A stretch of DNA of 64,000 nucleotides, taken from positions 1 to 64,000 of the forward strand of contig NZ_JAIRBA010000017.1 of the NCBI RefSeq assembly GCF_022008365.1. Reading direction: 5' to 3'. Position 1 is the first letter of the stretch. Every line of letters starts with the position of its first letter. The notes beneath the pieces are model-generated. The model did not search any database. It saw only the letters and a program-made list of their open reading frames with translations, and was not told the origin of the DNA. Positions 27,037 to 35,623 of the stretch are shown here, piece by piece. Source of the DNA: Aequorivita vitellina. Lineage in GTDB: Bacteria > Bacteroidota > Bacteroidia > Flavobacteriales > Flavobacteriaceae. The position numbers were made by a program, and so were the translations under genes.

Positions 27037-27399
27037 ATGAAAACAGTGGCTCTAATCTTAATTTCATTTTTACTGCTTGGCTGTACCGCCAGTACCTATG
27101 ATGATATTGAAGAGATTCAAGAAGAAAATCAAGGGGAGCTGGTAACCTATCAAGATGTTGCTTTTATATTTCAAAATAATTGTACGGTTTGCCACAGCAA
27201 TCCACCACAAAACGGTGCGCCAATGCCCTTAACAAATTATTCCGAAGTAAAAGATGCCGTGGAAGATAGAGATTTAATAGACCGTATTAGCAGAGAAGAA
27301 GGTGAGCAAGGTTTGATGCCCTTGGGCGGCCCGCGCTTGCCACAACAACAAATTGATTTAATAACGCAGTGGAACTTAGATGGCCTACTGGAAAATTAA
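27037..27399 (+). CDS. c-type cytochrome-like lipoprotein
   Basis: The 120-residue lipoprotein has lipobox LLLGC (Cys16), one haem-binding CTVCH, and a downstream GLMPLGG that could give the axial Met. The C-terminal LPQQQIDLITQWNLDGL is the usual last helix of a class I cytochrome c. It opens a four-gene set with YceI, an OB-fold protein and a DUF5777 protein. Six bases separate it from the YceI start. Confidence 0.85.
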   Translation: MKTVALILISFLLLGCTASTYDDIEEIQEENQGELVTYQDVAFIFQNNCTVCHSNPPQNGAPMPLTNYSEVKDAVEDRDLIDRISREEGEQGLMPLGGPRLPQQQIDLITQWNLDGLLEN

Positions 27400-27404
27400 A
27401 ATTT

Positions 27405-27953
27405 ATGAAAACTACAATCACTTTTGCAATTATCTGTTTCGCCTTTATAGTTTCGGCTGTAGGGCAAGAAAAATACGCTACCAAAACTGGACAAATAGAT
27501 TTTGAAGCGTCAGTTCCTTCTTTTGAAGAAGTAAAGGCAGCAAACTCCAACGTGAGTGCAGTTTTAGATGCTTCAACTGGTAAGTTTGCGGCTCTCGCGC
27601 TAATGAAAGGATTTCGGTTTAAAGTGGCTTTAATGGAAGAACACTTTAATGAAAATTATATAGAATCTTCAAAATATCCAAGAGCGACTTTTAAAGGAAT
27701 TATTCAAGATTTTGATATTTCTGACATCTCAGGAAAGAGTGACTATTCAATTAAGGGCACATTTAATATTCACGGAACCGATAAAGAAATGGAAGTGCCC
27801 GCTGTTATTTCTGTAAACGGAGATACGGTAATGCTAACGGCTCAATTTGTTATGCAACCGGAAGATTTCAACATAAAAATCCCTTCGATTGTAAGTAATA
27901 AGATAGCCGAAGATGTTAACGTTTTTGTTGAATTCAGCTTACAAAAACAATAA
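27405..27953 (+). CDS. YceI family protein
   Basis: The 182-residue exported lipocalin-fold protein starts at ATG 27405 with a signal peptide ending SAVGQ. The family pattern is present: GQIDFEASVPS, FKVALMEEHFNENYIESSKYPRATFKG, YSIKGTFNIHGTDKEMEVP. YceI proteins bind isoprenoid-like lipids. It lies between the cytochrome and the OB-fold gene. Confidence 0.92.
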   Translation: MKTTITFAIICFAFIVSAVGQEKYATKTGQIDFEASVPSFEEVKAANSNVSAVLDASTGKFAALALMKGFRFKVALMEEHFNENYIESSKYPRATFKGIIQDFDISDISGKSDYSIKGTFNIHGTDKEMEVPAVISVNGDTVMLTAQFVMQPEDFNIKIPSIVSNKIAEDVNVFVEFSLQKQ

Positions 27954-27966
27954 AAAAATAGAACCG

Positions 27967-28344
27967 ATGAGCAAGCAAAGAATATTTTTAATCGTCCTTT
28001 TACTACTAGCGGTAGTAGGTTATTTTGGGTATAACTATGTCTATCAAGATCACAGAAATATAAAGACTGAAACTTCACAGCTAGAGATTACTGCTCCGTA
28101 TTTATTGGAACGTTTTAAAACAAATGATGCTGAAGAGCTGCTGAATAAAACCATAACCGTAACAGGAGAAATTTCAAATATAGAAGGAGATGCAATCACC
28201 CTCGAAGAAAGCGTTTATGCCAGTTTTGACACCATGAATACAGAAGTTAGCGTAAAGGATAAAGTGAAAATTAAAGGCAGATGTATAGGGTATGACGAGT
28301 TATTTGAAATTGTAAAACTGGATCAAAGCACAGTGATAAAATAG
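27967..28344 (+). CDS. OB-fold membrane-anchored protein (tRNA_anti-like)
   Basis: The 125-residue protein starts at ATG 27967 (MSKQRIFLIVLLLLAVVGYFG), with one N-terminal anchor helix. The OB-fold part reads LLNKTITVTGEISNIEGDAITLEE and DKVKIKGRCIGYDELFEIVKLDQSTVI. This family is usually annotated tRNA_anti-like or OB-fold putative lipoprotein, with no known activity. It is 13 bases after YceI and 5 bases before the DUF5777 gene. Confidence 0.8.
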   Translation: MSKQRIFLIVLLLLAVVGYFGYNYVYQDHRNIKTETSQLEITAPYLLERFKTNDAEELLNKTITVTGEISNIEGDAITLEESVYASFDTMNTEVSVKDKVKIKGRCIGYDELFEIVKLDQSTVIK

Positions 28345-28349
28345 AACCC

Positions 28350-29237
28350 ATGATGAAAAAAATAGCACTCTTAATATGCTTTCTTCCCTTTGGGCTTTTC
28401 GCCCAGGATGACTTATTAGATGGTCTTGAAAGTGAAGTAGAAGTAGATAAAACCGTAACCGCAGCCTTTAAAGGTTTAAAAGTAGTAAACTTTGAAACTA
28501 CAAAGCTCGCCGACAAAAACGATTTCTATTTTGTAGTGGCGCACCGTTTTGGTTCAGTGAAAAACGGAATTAAAGATTTCTTTGGACTGGACAATGCAGT
28601 AACCCAACTAAAATTTATTTACGGTTTTACAAATTGGCTGAATGTAGGAGTGGCGCGAAGTTCTTTTCAACAAAAATATGGAGCGCATATTAAATACCGT
28701 TTAATTCCTCAAAAGCGGGACGGCTTCCCGGTGACCGTAGTAGGCTATAATTTGGTTACAGTAAATACTTCGTTAGAAAAAGACCAATATACAAATCTGG
28801 AATTTGAAGACAGGCTTACATACACTTCGCAATTGTTGCTGTCTAAAAAATTTAATGAATCATTTTCATTATTACTTGCTCCAACTTTTATCCATGAAAA
28901 TTTAGCAACGCGTAGCCGTGAAGTTTTAGCTAATGGAACAACAATTAATTACGATGAAGATTTTAATCAATTTGCACTTGGTGTGGGTGGGCGATATAAA
29001 ATTTCAACTCGTGTGAGTATTAACGCAGATTATGGAATTCATTTAAACCGAAATGATAATTCCAGTTATAGAAATCCACTTTCGGTGGGAGTAGATATTG
29101 AAACGGGTGGTCACGTGTTTCAGATGCATTTCACAAATGCTCAAGCCATGTTTGAAGAAGGATTTATTGTGCAAGGACAAGGTGATTGGACAGATGGTAA
29201 TTTCTTTTTCGGCTTTAATATAAGCCGCGTTTTTTAA
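28350..29237 (+). CDS. DUF5777 beta-barrel protein
   Basis: The 295-residue exported protein has a signal peptide ending GLFAQ. Conserved segments are VVNFETTKLADKNDFYFVVAHRFG, FFGLDNAVTQLKFIYGFTNWLNVGVARSS and the C-terminal FFFGFNISRVF, whose terminal Phe is typical of outer-membrane barrels. DUF5777 genes recur beside YceI and cytochrome c genes in Bacteroidota. The role is unknown; porin or anchor functions are possible. Confidence 0.85.
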   Translation: MMKKIALLICFLPFGLFAQDDLLDGLESEVEVDKTVTAAFKGLKVVNFETTKLADKNDFYFVVAHRFGSVKNGIKDFFGLDNAVTQLKFIYGFTNWLNVGVARSSFQQKYGAHIKYRLIPQKRDGFPVTVVGYNLVTVNTSLEKDQYTNLEFEDRLTYTSQLLLSKKFNESFSLLLAPTFIHENLATRSREVLANGTTINYDEDFNQFALGVGGRYKISTRVSINADYGIHLNRNDNSSYRNPLSVGVDIETGGHVFQMHFTNAQAMFEEGFIVQGQGDWTDGNFFFGFNISRVF

Positions 29238-29318
29238 AGAATATTTCATTCCTTTTTTAAATGAAACTTAAAGCATACAAAGTAGTATTAATTTTTTATT
29301 AACCTAAACTTAAACATT

Positions 29319-29897
29319 ATGAAAAAACTAAAACTCTTTTTTTTGATGGCGCTTACAGCCTCAATGGCAAGCGCGCAAACAACTTTTGATCTAGACTGGT
29401 TTGTTGGAATCACTAATGCCAACGCGAGCATAACAATAGAACCAGGAGATACCGTACGATGGACGTGGACAGACGATGTGCCTCATTCTGTCACTAGCGA
29501 TTCTGGAAGTCAGGAGGATTTTGATAGTGGCATCCTAACTGGTAACGGTACCCAATTCTCTTATACATTTACCGAAGTAGGAATAAACGATTATGAATGC
29601 GATGTACATTCTAATATGGAAGGAACGATTACAGTAGATAACGTAGCTTCTATTGAAGATAAATTTAGAATGAATATTTCGTTTTATCCCAACCCCGTAA
29701 CCAATGAATTAACAGTGGGTTCTCTTTATAAATTAGATAGCTACAAAATTTATAATGTTTTGGGAAAACTGGTGGGGCAAGGCTCTGCAACGGGCAATAT
29801 TACCGTAATTGATATGTCTAGGTTAGAAAGTGGTATGTATTTTATAAATGCTGCTTCGGGCGATATGCAATCAACTTTTAAAGTTTTAAAGCAATAA
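29319..29897 (+). CDS. cupredoxin (plastocyanin/azurin-like) with T9SS sorting domain
   Basis: The 192-residue protein has a signal peptide (1-19). Its cupredoxin domain (about 22-108) shows the full type 1 copper set: His56 in VPHSV, then Cys94, His97 and Met100 in CDVHSNMEG. Residues 120-192 form a T9SS type A sorting domain (FYPNPVTNEL ... LESGMYFINA ... FKVLKQ). The protein should therefore be exported through T9SS and either surface-attached or released. It follows the cytochrome/YceI set, suggesting an electron-transfer partner, which is inference. Confidence 0.9.
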   Translation: MKKLKLFFLMALTASMASAQTTFDLDWFVGITNANASITIEPGDTVRWTWTDDVPHSVTSDSGSQEDFDSGILTGNGTQFSYTFTEVGINDYECDVHSNMEGTITVDNVASIEDKFRMNISFYPNPVTNELTVGSLYKLDSYKIYNVLGKLVGQGSATGNITVIDMSRLESGMYFINAASGDMQSTFKVLKQ

Positions 29898-29950
29898 AAT
29901 GCTGCTTTTTTAAACCTTAAATTAAAAATTTTTGTTTGAATAATTTAAAC

Positions 29951-29990
29951 AAAAAACAACCGCTTCATTTTTGTGAAGCGGTTGTTTTTA
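29951..29990. terminator. bidirectional terminator
   Basis: A perfect 14-bp stem (29954-29967 with 29974-29987) around a 6-base loop, with A-runs before and T-runs after. It serves both the cupredoxin and the convergent carbonic anhydrase, overlapping the latter's stop by three bases. Confidence 0.9.
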
Positions 29991-30635
29991 TTTGGATTCT
30001 ATTTCTTCTTTATCTAAACGATAAATTTCCATAATTCCTTCGAGGACTTTTTCGAAATCGATTTTCAAATCTATAAGTTTACCGCTCGCCATATCCATCA
30101 CCCACCCGTGCACAGTTAAACGTCCTTGGCGAACTCCAATTTGTACATCGGCAGTTTTAATTACGTTCACGCACTGTTCCTGCACATTGAGTTCAACTAG
30201 CCTTTTATATTTTTGTTCTTCGTCTTCAATTCCATTTAATTCATCGCGATGTAAACGGTAAACATCCCGAATATTTCGTAGCCACGGATTTAAAATCCCC
30301 AAATCCTTAGATTGCATCGCAGCTTTTACACCGCCACAGCCATAGTGACCACAAATAACAATATGCTTTACTTTTAGCACATCTACAGCGTAATCAATAA
30401 CACTCATCGCGCTCAAATCTAAGTTGGAAACCATGTTTGAAATATTGCGCATAACAAAAACATCTCCCGGTTTTACACCCATAACTTCCTCTGCAGTTAC
30501 GCGGCTGTCGCTACAACCAATATAGAGAATATCTGGGTTTTGCCCGTTGGCGAGATTTTTAAAATAGTTGGGATCAATCCCCAATTTGTCGTTAACCCAG
30601 TCTTGGTTATTTTTGAAAATTTGTTCTATATCCAT
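29988..30635 (-). CDS. beta-class carbonic anhydrase
   Basis: The 215-residue zinc enzyme interconverts CO2 and bicarbonate. Zinc ligands are Cys41 (GCSDSR), His97 and Cys100 (GHYGCGG), and the Asp43/Arg45 dyad is present. An upstream ATG at 30665 adds 10 residues, but the TATCTTTG -7 box at 30663-30670 overlaps it, so 30635 is the start. Confidence 0.95.
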   Translation of the reverse strand: MDIEQIFKNNQDWVNDKLGIDPNYFKNLANGQNPDILYIGCSDSRVTAEEVMGVKPGDVFVMRNISNMVSNLDLSAMSVIDYAVDVLKVKHIVICGHYGCGGVKAAMQSKDLGILNPWLRNIRDVYRLHRDELNGIEDEEQKYKRLVELNVQEQCVNVIKTADVQIGVRQGRLTVHGWVMDMASGKLIDLKIDFEKVLEGIMEIYRLDKEEIESK

Positions 30636-30662
30636 TGTTTTTGTGAAGGTTTTTTCGAGATT

Positions 30663-30670
30663 CAAAGATA
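30663..30670 (-). promoter_or_regulatory. -7 box (TATCTTTG) for carbonic anhydrase
   Basis: Exact TAnnTTTG match on the minus strand, 28 bases ahead of the chosen start. It decides between two candidate ATGs. Confidence 0.55.
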
Positions 30671-30856
30671 TAGAAAAGTGGTTTCGCTTACAATGTTGAA
30701 AGTGAAAATTAAGTTGAATTAATTCGCATTCATTAACTCACAATACTTGTTTTGTATATGATTTTCTTTTTAAAACAGGCAGTCTCAAAAAGTTATTAAT
30801 AAACGTTTGGCGTCATTTTGTTTAGTGGTTAAAACGCTAGCTTATTTAATCAAGAG

Positions 30857-31903
30857 TTAAAAGCTGCCGTTATTTACATCTTTTATAAATTTTATTAATC
30901 CCGAAAAATAAGTTTCTGGGTCGTCATATTGTGATACGTGTCCTGAATTGACAGTCAAACTTCTACCATTTTGAACCTGTGTGCTCATCCATTCCATATA
31001 TTTTGGGTCCATGGTGTCATATTTACCGCCAATCATCAAGGTTGGGGTTTTTATTTCTTTCAATCTATCGGAAACATCCCAACCTTTTAAAGTTGCATTT
31101 CCGGTGACGCCAAATTCACTATACCCTTGCATATAGATATAAATGTTTGGGTTGAGGTGCGAAAAGGCGCGATTGATAAATTCTGGCCATTCATTTAAAG
31201 GCTTGCGAAGAATGTGCTCCGTATAGTAATAATTTTGTACCAACTCAGCATATCTTGGATTGGTAAAATCTTCGTTAGCTTCCAATTCCTTTATTTCTTT
31301 ATAAACCTCAGGCGGTAGTTGGGCGCCCAAAACTTCGGCATATTTTTCGTATTCGGGGATGCTCGCCATCATATTCGAAATAATTAAACCCTTAAGATTG
31401 TCTTGATATTTCAGCGCGTATTCCATAGCGAGAATTCCGCCCCAGGATTGACCCAGCAGATAAAAATTGTCCTTGTCAAGATTTAATGCTTTGCGAACCT
31501 GCTCCACTTCTTCCACAAAATGTTCGGTGGTCCAAAGGGTGGAGTCGTTTGGCTTATCGCTGTAATAACTGTCTAGTTGGTCGTAGTAGATGTATTCTAT
31601 TTCTTCATTGGGAAGGTAGCCGTCAAAATTTTCGAAAAACTCGTGTGTGCCGCCTGGACCGCCGTGAAGCAGTAAAACCTTCATTTTTGGATTGTTGCCC
31701 ATACGTTTTGTCCACACATTAAAAGTGCCTTTTGGGGTTGTAATGGGAATCATTTTGATGCCGCCCGTTATTTGGTCGTCGCTGTTTGAATAATCGAAAT
31801 AGGTTGAGTTGCAATCGGTTTCAGTTTTTATGGCTTCTTGCTTTTTGCCGCAGCTAAAAAGTAGCATGGCGATTAAACTGATGAATATTAATTTTGCTTT
31901 CAT
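30857..31903 (-). CDS. alpha/beta hydrolase lipoprotein, proline iminopeptidase-like
   Basis: The 348-residue protein has lipobox LLFSC (Cys18). The S33 family oxyanion motif LLLHGGPGG, nucleophile elbow LGQSWGGILA, acid GGKYDTMD and histidine NSGHVSQYDDPE are all in place. Proline iminopeptidases are usually cytoplasmic, so the lipid anchor is notable. It is the last gene of a minus-strand run starting at the MFS permease; two bases separate it from the DUF6090 gene. Confidence 0.88.
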   Translation of the reverse strand: MKAKLIFISLIAMLLFSCGKKQEAIKTETDCNSTYFDYSNSDDQITGGIKMIPITTPKGTFNVWTKRMGNNPKMKVLLLHGGPGGTHEFFENFDGYLPNEEIEYIYYDQLDSYYSDKPNDSTLWTTEHFVEEVEQVRKALNLDKDNFYLLGQSWGGILAMEYALKYQDNLKGLIISNMMASIPEYEKYAEVLGAQLPPEVYKEIKELEANEDFTNPRYAELVQNYYYTEHILRKPLNEWPEFINRAFSHLNPNIYIYMQGYSEFGVTGNATLKGWDVSDRLKEIKTPTLMIGGKYDTMDPKYMEWMSTQVQNGRSLTVNSGHVSQYDDPETYFSGLIKFIKDVNNGSF

Positions 31904-31905
31904 AG

Positions 31906-32661
31906 TTATTGCTTGTTGGTTTCTTTTAAAATTTCCTCGATCATCACACTCGCATCTTGAAAGTAATGTTCCATAAATTGTGAATATAATGCTTTTTCGT
32001 CCAATAGATTTTCAAATGTTATATCATGAAACAACCCCACATTGCTTATTTCCAGATTAGAAACATCGGTACCTATGCGTTTGTGATTGAGGTTGCGCAG
32101 GGAGCCATGGATTTTTAAATAGTCCACAATGTCCTGCGAGCTTTTTTCTACCCTTCGGTTCCATTCTTCTATGATTTCAATCTGGGTTTCCCATTTAAAA
32201 AGTAATTCTTTTAAGGTGTTGTTTTTCAGAAGTGATAATTTTCCGGTGTTTTTTAATTGGTTTAAAGTGAAGTTGCTCGGTTTCCAAGTAGGGAAAAATA
32301 AGGATTTTTCGATCATTCTATTTAATTGCTCTTCGGAAAGTTTTGGTTCTTTTAAACCGATAAGTTTCAGATTCTCCAAAGTTCCATTTTTTGTGAATGC
32401 AATGGCACCCAATACTTCTTTCAGCGCATCGCGGTTGGCCTGAAATTCCTGAATTAGGTTTTGGTGAATAAGTTGCAGTTCGGCATTTGATTTTCGGTTT
32501 TCGTTCCAAGTATTTATTTGTAGCGCAATCAAAATCCCAATGACCACGAGTATTATCTCGCCAATGGCATAAGTGAGATATTTGCCAAACTTGTCTGCAC
32601 GTTCGGCAGGTGAGTTTTCGGTCAGGGTTTTTTGTCGGTTTTTTCTAAAGAGTTTAATCAT
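31906..32661 (-). CDS. DUF6090 family membrane protein
   Basis: The 251-residue protein opens MIKLFRKNRQKTL and has one membrane helix (YLTYAIGEIILVVIGILIALQINTW), the signature of the DUF6090 family of Flavobacteriia. A coiled or helical periplasmic domain follows. The function of the family is unknown. Confidence 0.85.
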   Translation of the reverse strand: MIKLFRKNRQKTLTENSPAERADKFGKYLTYAIGEIILVVIGILIALQINTWNENRKSNAELQLIHQNLIQEFQANRDALKEVLGAIAFTKNGTLENLKLIGLKEPKLSEEQLNRMIEKSLFFPTWKPSNFTLNQLKNTGKLSLLKNNTLKELLFKWETQIEIIEEWNRRVEKSSQDIVDYLKIHGSLRNLNHKRIGTDVSNLEISNVGLFHDITFENLLDEKALYSQFMEHYFQDASVMIEEILKETNKQ

Positions 32662-32702
32662 TTGTAGCAGTTAATTTTACTTCAGCTCTTTACACACTGG
32701 TT

Positions 32703-33197
32703 TTATGGTTTCCGTTCAATTATGTGAATATTATTCCCGTCAATATCTGTAATATGAATGGTTCTTTCTCCATTTGGCATATTTTCCATTTCAGGCAGCT
32801 TGTAGTTTAACTTTTTTAACCTTGACAGAATTGTATCCATAGATGATACTGTAAATCCAATATGTCCGGGATAGGAATATGTAGTGGTATCCCCTATGAA
32901 ATGACCCAAATGCAATTCTCCTCCGTTTCCGGTTGACATCCATTTTGCTCGAATGTTTTCTCTGTATGGAAAAGGAAAATGAATGGTATCAAATTCAAAA
33001 ACGTAATGATAAAATGCGACACTTGAATCTACATTTTTGACCACAAGTGTCGAATGATTATACGAGGCGAATGGTTTATTAGTTGAGGTGGATTCTAAAT
33101 TTTCATCTTTTGGGGTTTGCTTGCAGGAAAAAAATCCAATACTTATTACAATCAGGAAAAGACAGAATGGATTTCGATTTAATTTTGAATTTTTCAT
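32703..33197 (-). CDS. VOC-superfamily (glyoxalase-like) lipoprotein
   Basis: The 164-residue protein has a lipoprotein signal ending GFFSC (Cys25). One glyoxalase/bleomycin-resistance domain follows: NHSTLVVKNVDSSVAFYHYVF, GELHLGHF, GHIGFTVSSMDTILSRLKKL and TIHITDIDGNNIHIIE. His in NHSTLVV and Glu in HIIE are candidate metal ligands. VOC enzymes are normally cytoplasmic, so the export signal is unusual. Confidence 0.85.
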   Translation of the reverse strand: MKNSKLNRNPFCLFLIVISIGFFSCKQTPKDENLESTSTNKPFASYNHSTLVVKNVDSSVAFYHYVFEFDTIHFPFPYRENIRAKWMSTGNGGELHLGHFIGDTTTYSYPGHIGFTVSSMDTILSRLKKLNYKLPEMENMPNGERTIHITDIDGNNIHIIERKP

Positions 33198-33216
33198 TTT
33201 GGTTGAGTGTTTTTAA

Positions 33217-34575
33217 TCAGTCTTTAATTACAGCGGGCGCCACTAAAGTTTGTTTTAAAACAACGAAGCTCTCCACCGTACGTCTGTGTTTACTGAAATT
33301 AATAAATTGTACAATGATTGCCATTAGCAATGGCATTAGGGCAATAAAAAGAAAGACCCATTCCCAACTGAAATTTGTTTTCAGCACTCCCAATAAGGCC
33401 GCACCAGATGCCCGCCCCATATTGCTCAATGCCATATAAAGTGTAAATTGTGTTGCGGCCACTGTCTTCCAGCAAAGGTGCATGGCAGATGCAAATACCG
33501 CAATGCACAAAAAAGTGTAGAGGGTATAGTAGCTCAGTATAAAAATATAAATTACGAGGTTATGACCCCATATACCGGGCATAAAGGCAAAAACCGTTAT
33601 CAGTATGGTCAAAATACCGAGATAGAGCGTCAGCATTTTTAATTTTCCAAAAAAATCTACCAAATAACCCCCTACAACCATGCCCAATATTCCACCTACC
33701 ACTGTGGTAATAGAGAAAACTTGTGAAAAGGAAGTGTTTGTCCAGCCCAATTCCTGAATGGTAAATATGGGCAGAAGGGTATCGATAAGTCCAAACATTA
33801 TCCCAACCGCAAAACATCCAATACCAAATATGATACTAGATTTTAGGCTTACCACCTTATAAAGACATTTAAAAATATGTTTCCAACTTTTCAATTGTGT
33901 TTGTTTGGAATCTGGAGATGCGGCGCCCGGTGTCCACGGCATTAATTTTTCGCCCGGTCGTTCATTAAAATAAATAGGAAAAAACATAATGGTTGCCACT
34001 GTAATGGAGAGCGAAGAAACAGCAATGGAAAAACCAACGGTATTAATAAGCCAAGTGCCGACGACCAAAGATGCTGATATACCAATTGTTTTGGTGCCCC
34101 ACATTAGACCATTGGCTCTGGCCTGTTCGTTTTCGGGGATTACGTCTACGGCCATTCCATCGGTTGCCACATCCTGAAAGGCCCCGAAAAAACTGATGAA
34201 AAATCCCGCTACCATCAAAGCGGAAAGGTTGTTTAGTGGATTGGGAACCAACCCGATACATAGAAAACTAATTATTAAACCTAGCTGCCCAAAAATTACC
34301 CACGGCCGTTTTCGACCCATCGCCAAGAAGGTGAATCGGTCCATCAAAGGGGCAATCAAGATTTTGAAACTCCAGGGAATACCGATAACACCGACAAATG
34401 CGGCTATTTCCAATGGCGATTTGCCATTCATCGCCAACCAGGCCGGAATAGCAAAAAAGGTGATTCCCTCAGGTATTCCTTGGGCAATATAAAGGGCGGA
34501 AAAGGTAATATAACGCCTTAACGCATTGTCGGTTAAACTGCGGCCTAATCTGGTTTTTATTTTCTGTGAATCCAT
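33217..34575 (-). CDS. MFS permease, AmpG-like
   Basis: The 452-residue permease has about 12 membrane helices. The N-terminal region LYIAQGIPEGITFFAIPAWLAMNG, WSFKILIAPLMDRFTFLAMGRKRPWVIFGQ and FQDVATDGMAVDVIPENEQARANGLMWG closely follow the AmpG/acetyl-CoA transporter pattern. AmpG imports muropeptides; the substrate here is unknown. GC content is somewhat higher than in its neighbours. The adjacent VOC lipoprotein begins 19 bases downstream. Confidence 0.85.
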   Translation of the reverse strand: MDSQKIKTRLGRSLTDNALRRYITFSALYIAQGIPEGITFFAIPAWLAMNGKSPLEIAAFVGVIGIPWSFKILIAPLMDRFTFLAMGRKRPWVIFGQLGLIISFLCIGLVPNPLNNLSALMVAGFFISFFGAFQDVATDGMAVDVIPENEQARANGLMWGTKTIGISASLVVGTWLINTVGFSIAVSSLSITVATIMFFPIYFNERPGEKLMPWTPGAASPDSKQTQLKSWKHIFKCLYKVVSLKSSIIFGIGCFAVGIMFGLIDTLLPIFTIQELGWTNTSFSQVFSITTVVGGILGMVVGGYLVDFFGKLKMLTLYLGILTILITVFAFMPGIWGHNLVIYIFILSYYTLYTFLCIAVFASAMHLCWKTVAATQFTLYMALSNMGRASGAALLGVLKTNFSWEWVFLFIALMPLLMAIIVQFINFSKHRRTVESFVVLKQTLVAPAVIKD

Positions 34576-34720
34576 TTTTTGGTTTTTAAGGCTAGAAATA
34601 CAGTTTTCGATCTTTTCAATCGTTTTTTAGGCGGTGCAGCTGCATTATCACATTACAATAGAATTATTAAGACATTCTTTCGAAACCGTGTTCAAAGCGT
34701 ACATCCGGCTGGGAAAGCAC

Positions 34721-35026
34721 TCATTCCCCAACACTACCCACTAAAAGCGTAGCACCACCGGTTGCAAAATTAGCCAGGTCGGCGGCGGTTGCCTGTCCTT
34801 CGGGAGAACCCATGGTCGTTTGCATGGCTTCCGGACCGGAAAACCAAAATTCAGCCATTCGGTAATACGCGGGTTTTGAGCCATCCGGTGCGCTTTTGAA
34901 CTTGGTGAGTTCAAGCTTGCTATGGCCTTTCATCTTTGCCGCTTTGGGCAAGTGGGTGTTGGCATAGTGGTCTTCAAATGCAGCAATGTCCGTTGGATGT
35001 CCATAAAGGACTGTTAGTTTGATCAT
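34721..35026 (-). CDS. EthD family protein
   Basis: The 101-residue dimeric alpha+beta-barrel protein has VLYGHPTDIAAFEDHYANTHLPKAAKM, the EthD signature with its conserved His. It ends ATGGATLLVGSVGE. EthD proteins assist ether degradation in actinobacteria, but most homologues have unknown substrates. No signal peptide is seen. It opens the segment with RidA and the NTF2-like genes. Confidence 0.85.
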   Translation of the reverse strand: MIKLTVLYGHPTDIAAFEDHYANTHLPKAAKMKGHSKLELTKFKSAPDGSKPAYYRMAEFWFSGPEAMQTTMGSPEGQATAADLANFATGGATLLVGSVGE

Positions 35027-35064
35027 GTTTTCTAGTTTTTTAATTTTTCGTTAATCGTTAATTG

Positions 35065-35586
35065 TCAGTTCTTTTTATGCACTTCCATTTCAATCTCAAT
35101 CATAAATTCGGGTACCGCCAATTCCGTAACCCCAAGCCAAGAACCAGCTGGAAATTGTTTTTTGTAGATTTCAGCTCGGTAGGCGGCAACTTCTAAAAAC
35201 TTAGACATATTGGTGGTAAATACGTTTTCAACAACCACATCGTCAAAAGTGCAACCGTAGTGATTTAAGATTTTTTCGAGATCGGCATAACAGTTTTTCA
35301 TCTGTTGCTCCATGTCGCCAATCGCGGTGGGGTTGCCTTCATTGTCCATACTCACGGCGCCTGAGATTTTTATGTCGTTGCCAATTTTTACGGCGTGCGA
35401 ATAGCCATAGGCTTTTTCAACTTCTGGGCGGAGCATGAAATATTCTGGAGTTTCATCCGGAGCAGCAGATTCAATTGGTTCTGATGTTTCAACAGTCGTG
35501 TTGGCTTTTGTTTTTTCGTTGCAACTTGCTATTGAAATTGCTACTGTCAAAGCGATGGCTATTGTTACAAATTTTGTTGTTTTCAT
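35065..35586 (-). CDS. RidA family lipoprotein
   Basis: The 173-residue protein starts at 35586 (MKTTKFVTIAIALTVAISIASC), with the lipobox Cys at residue 22. The RidA domain shows YSHAVKIGNDIKISGAVSMD, MKNCYADLEKILNHYGCTFDDVVVENVFTTNM and WLGVTELAVPEFMIEIEMEV. The usual catalytic Arg (in R-A-R-x-A or similar) is not evident. RidA enzymes deaminate reactive enamines in the cytoplasm; an exported version is unusual. An upstream in-frame ATG (35631) would bury the signal peptide. Confidence 0.85.
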   Translation of the reverse strand: MKTTKFVTIAIALTVAISIASCNEKTKANTTVETSEPIESAAPDETPEYFMLRPEVEKAYGYSHAVKIGNDIKISGAVSMDNEGNPTAIGDMEQQMKNCYADLEKILNHYGCTFDDVVVENVFTTNMSKFLEVAAYRAEIYKKQFPAGSWLGVTELAVPEFMIEIEMEVHKKN

Positions 35587-35623
35587 TTTTGAATGGTTTT
35601 TATAGTTGATTTTTATTTGGGTT

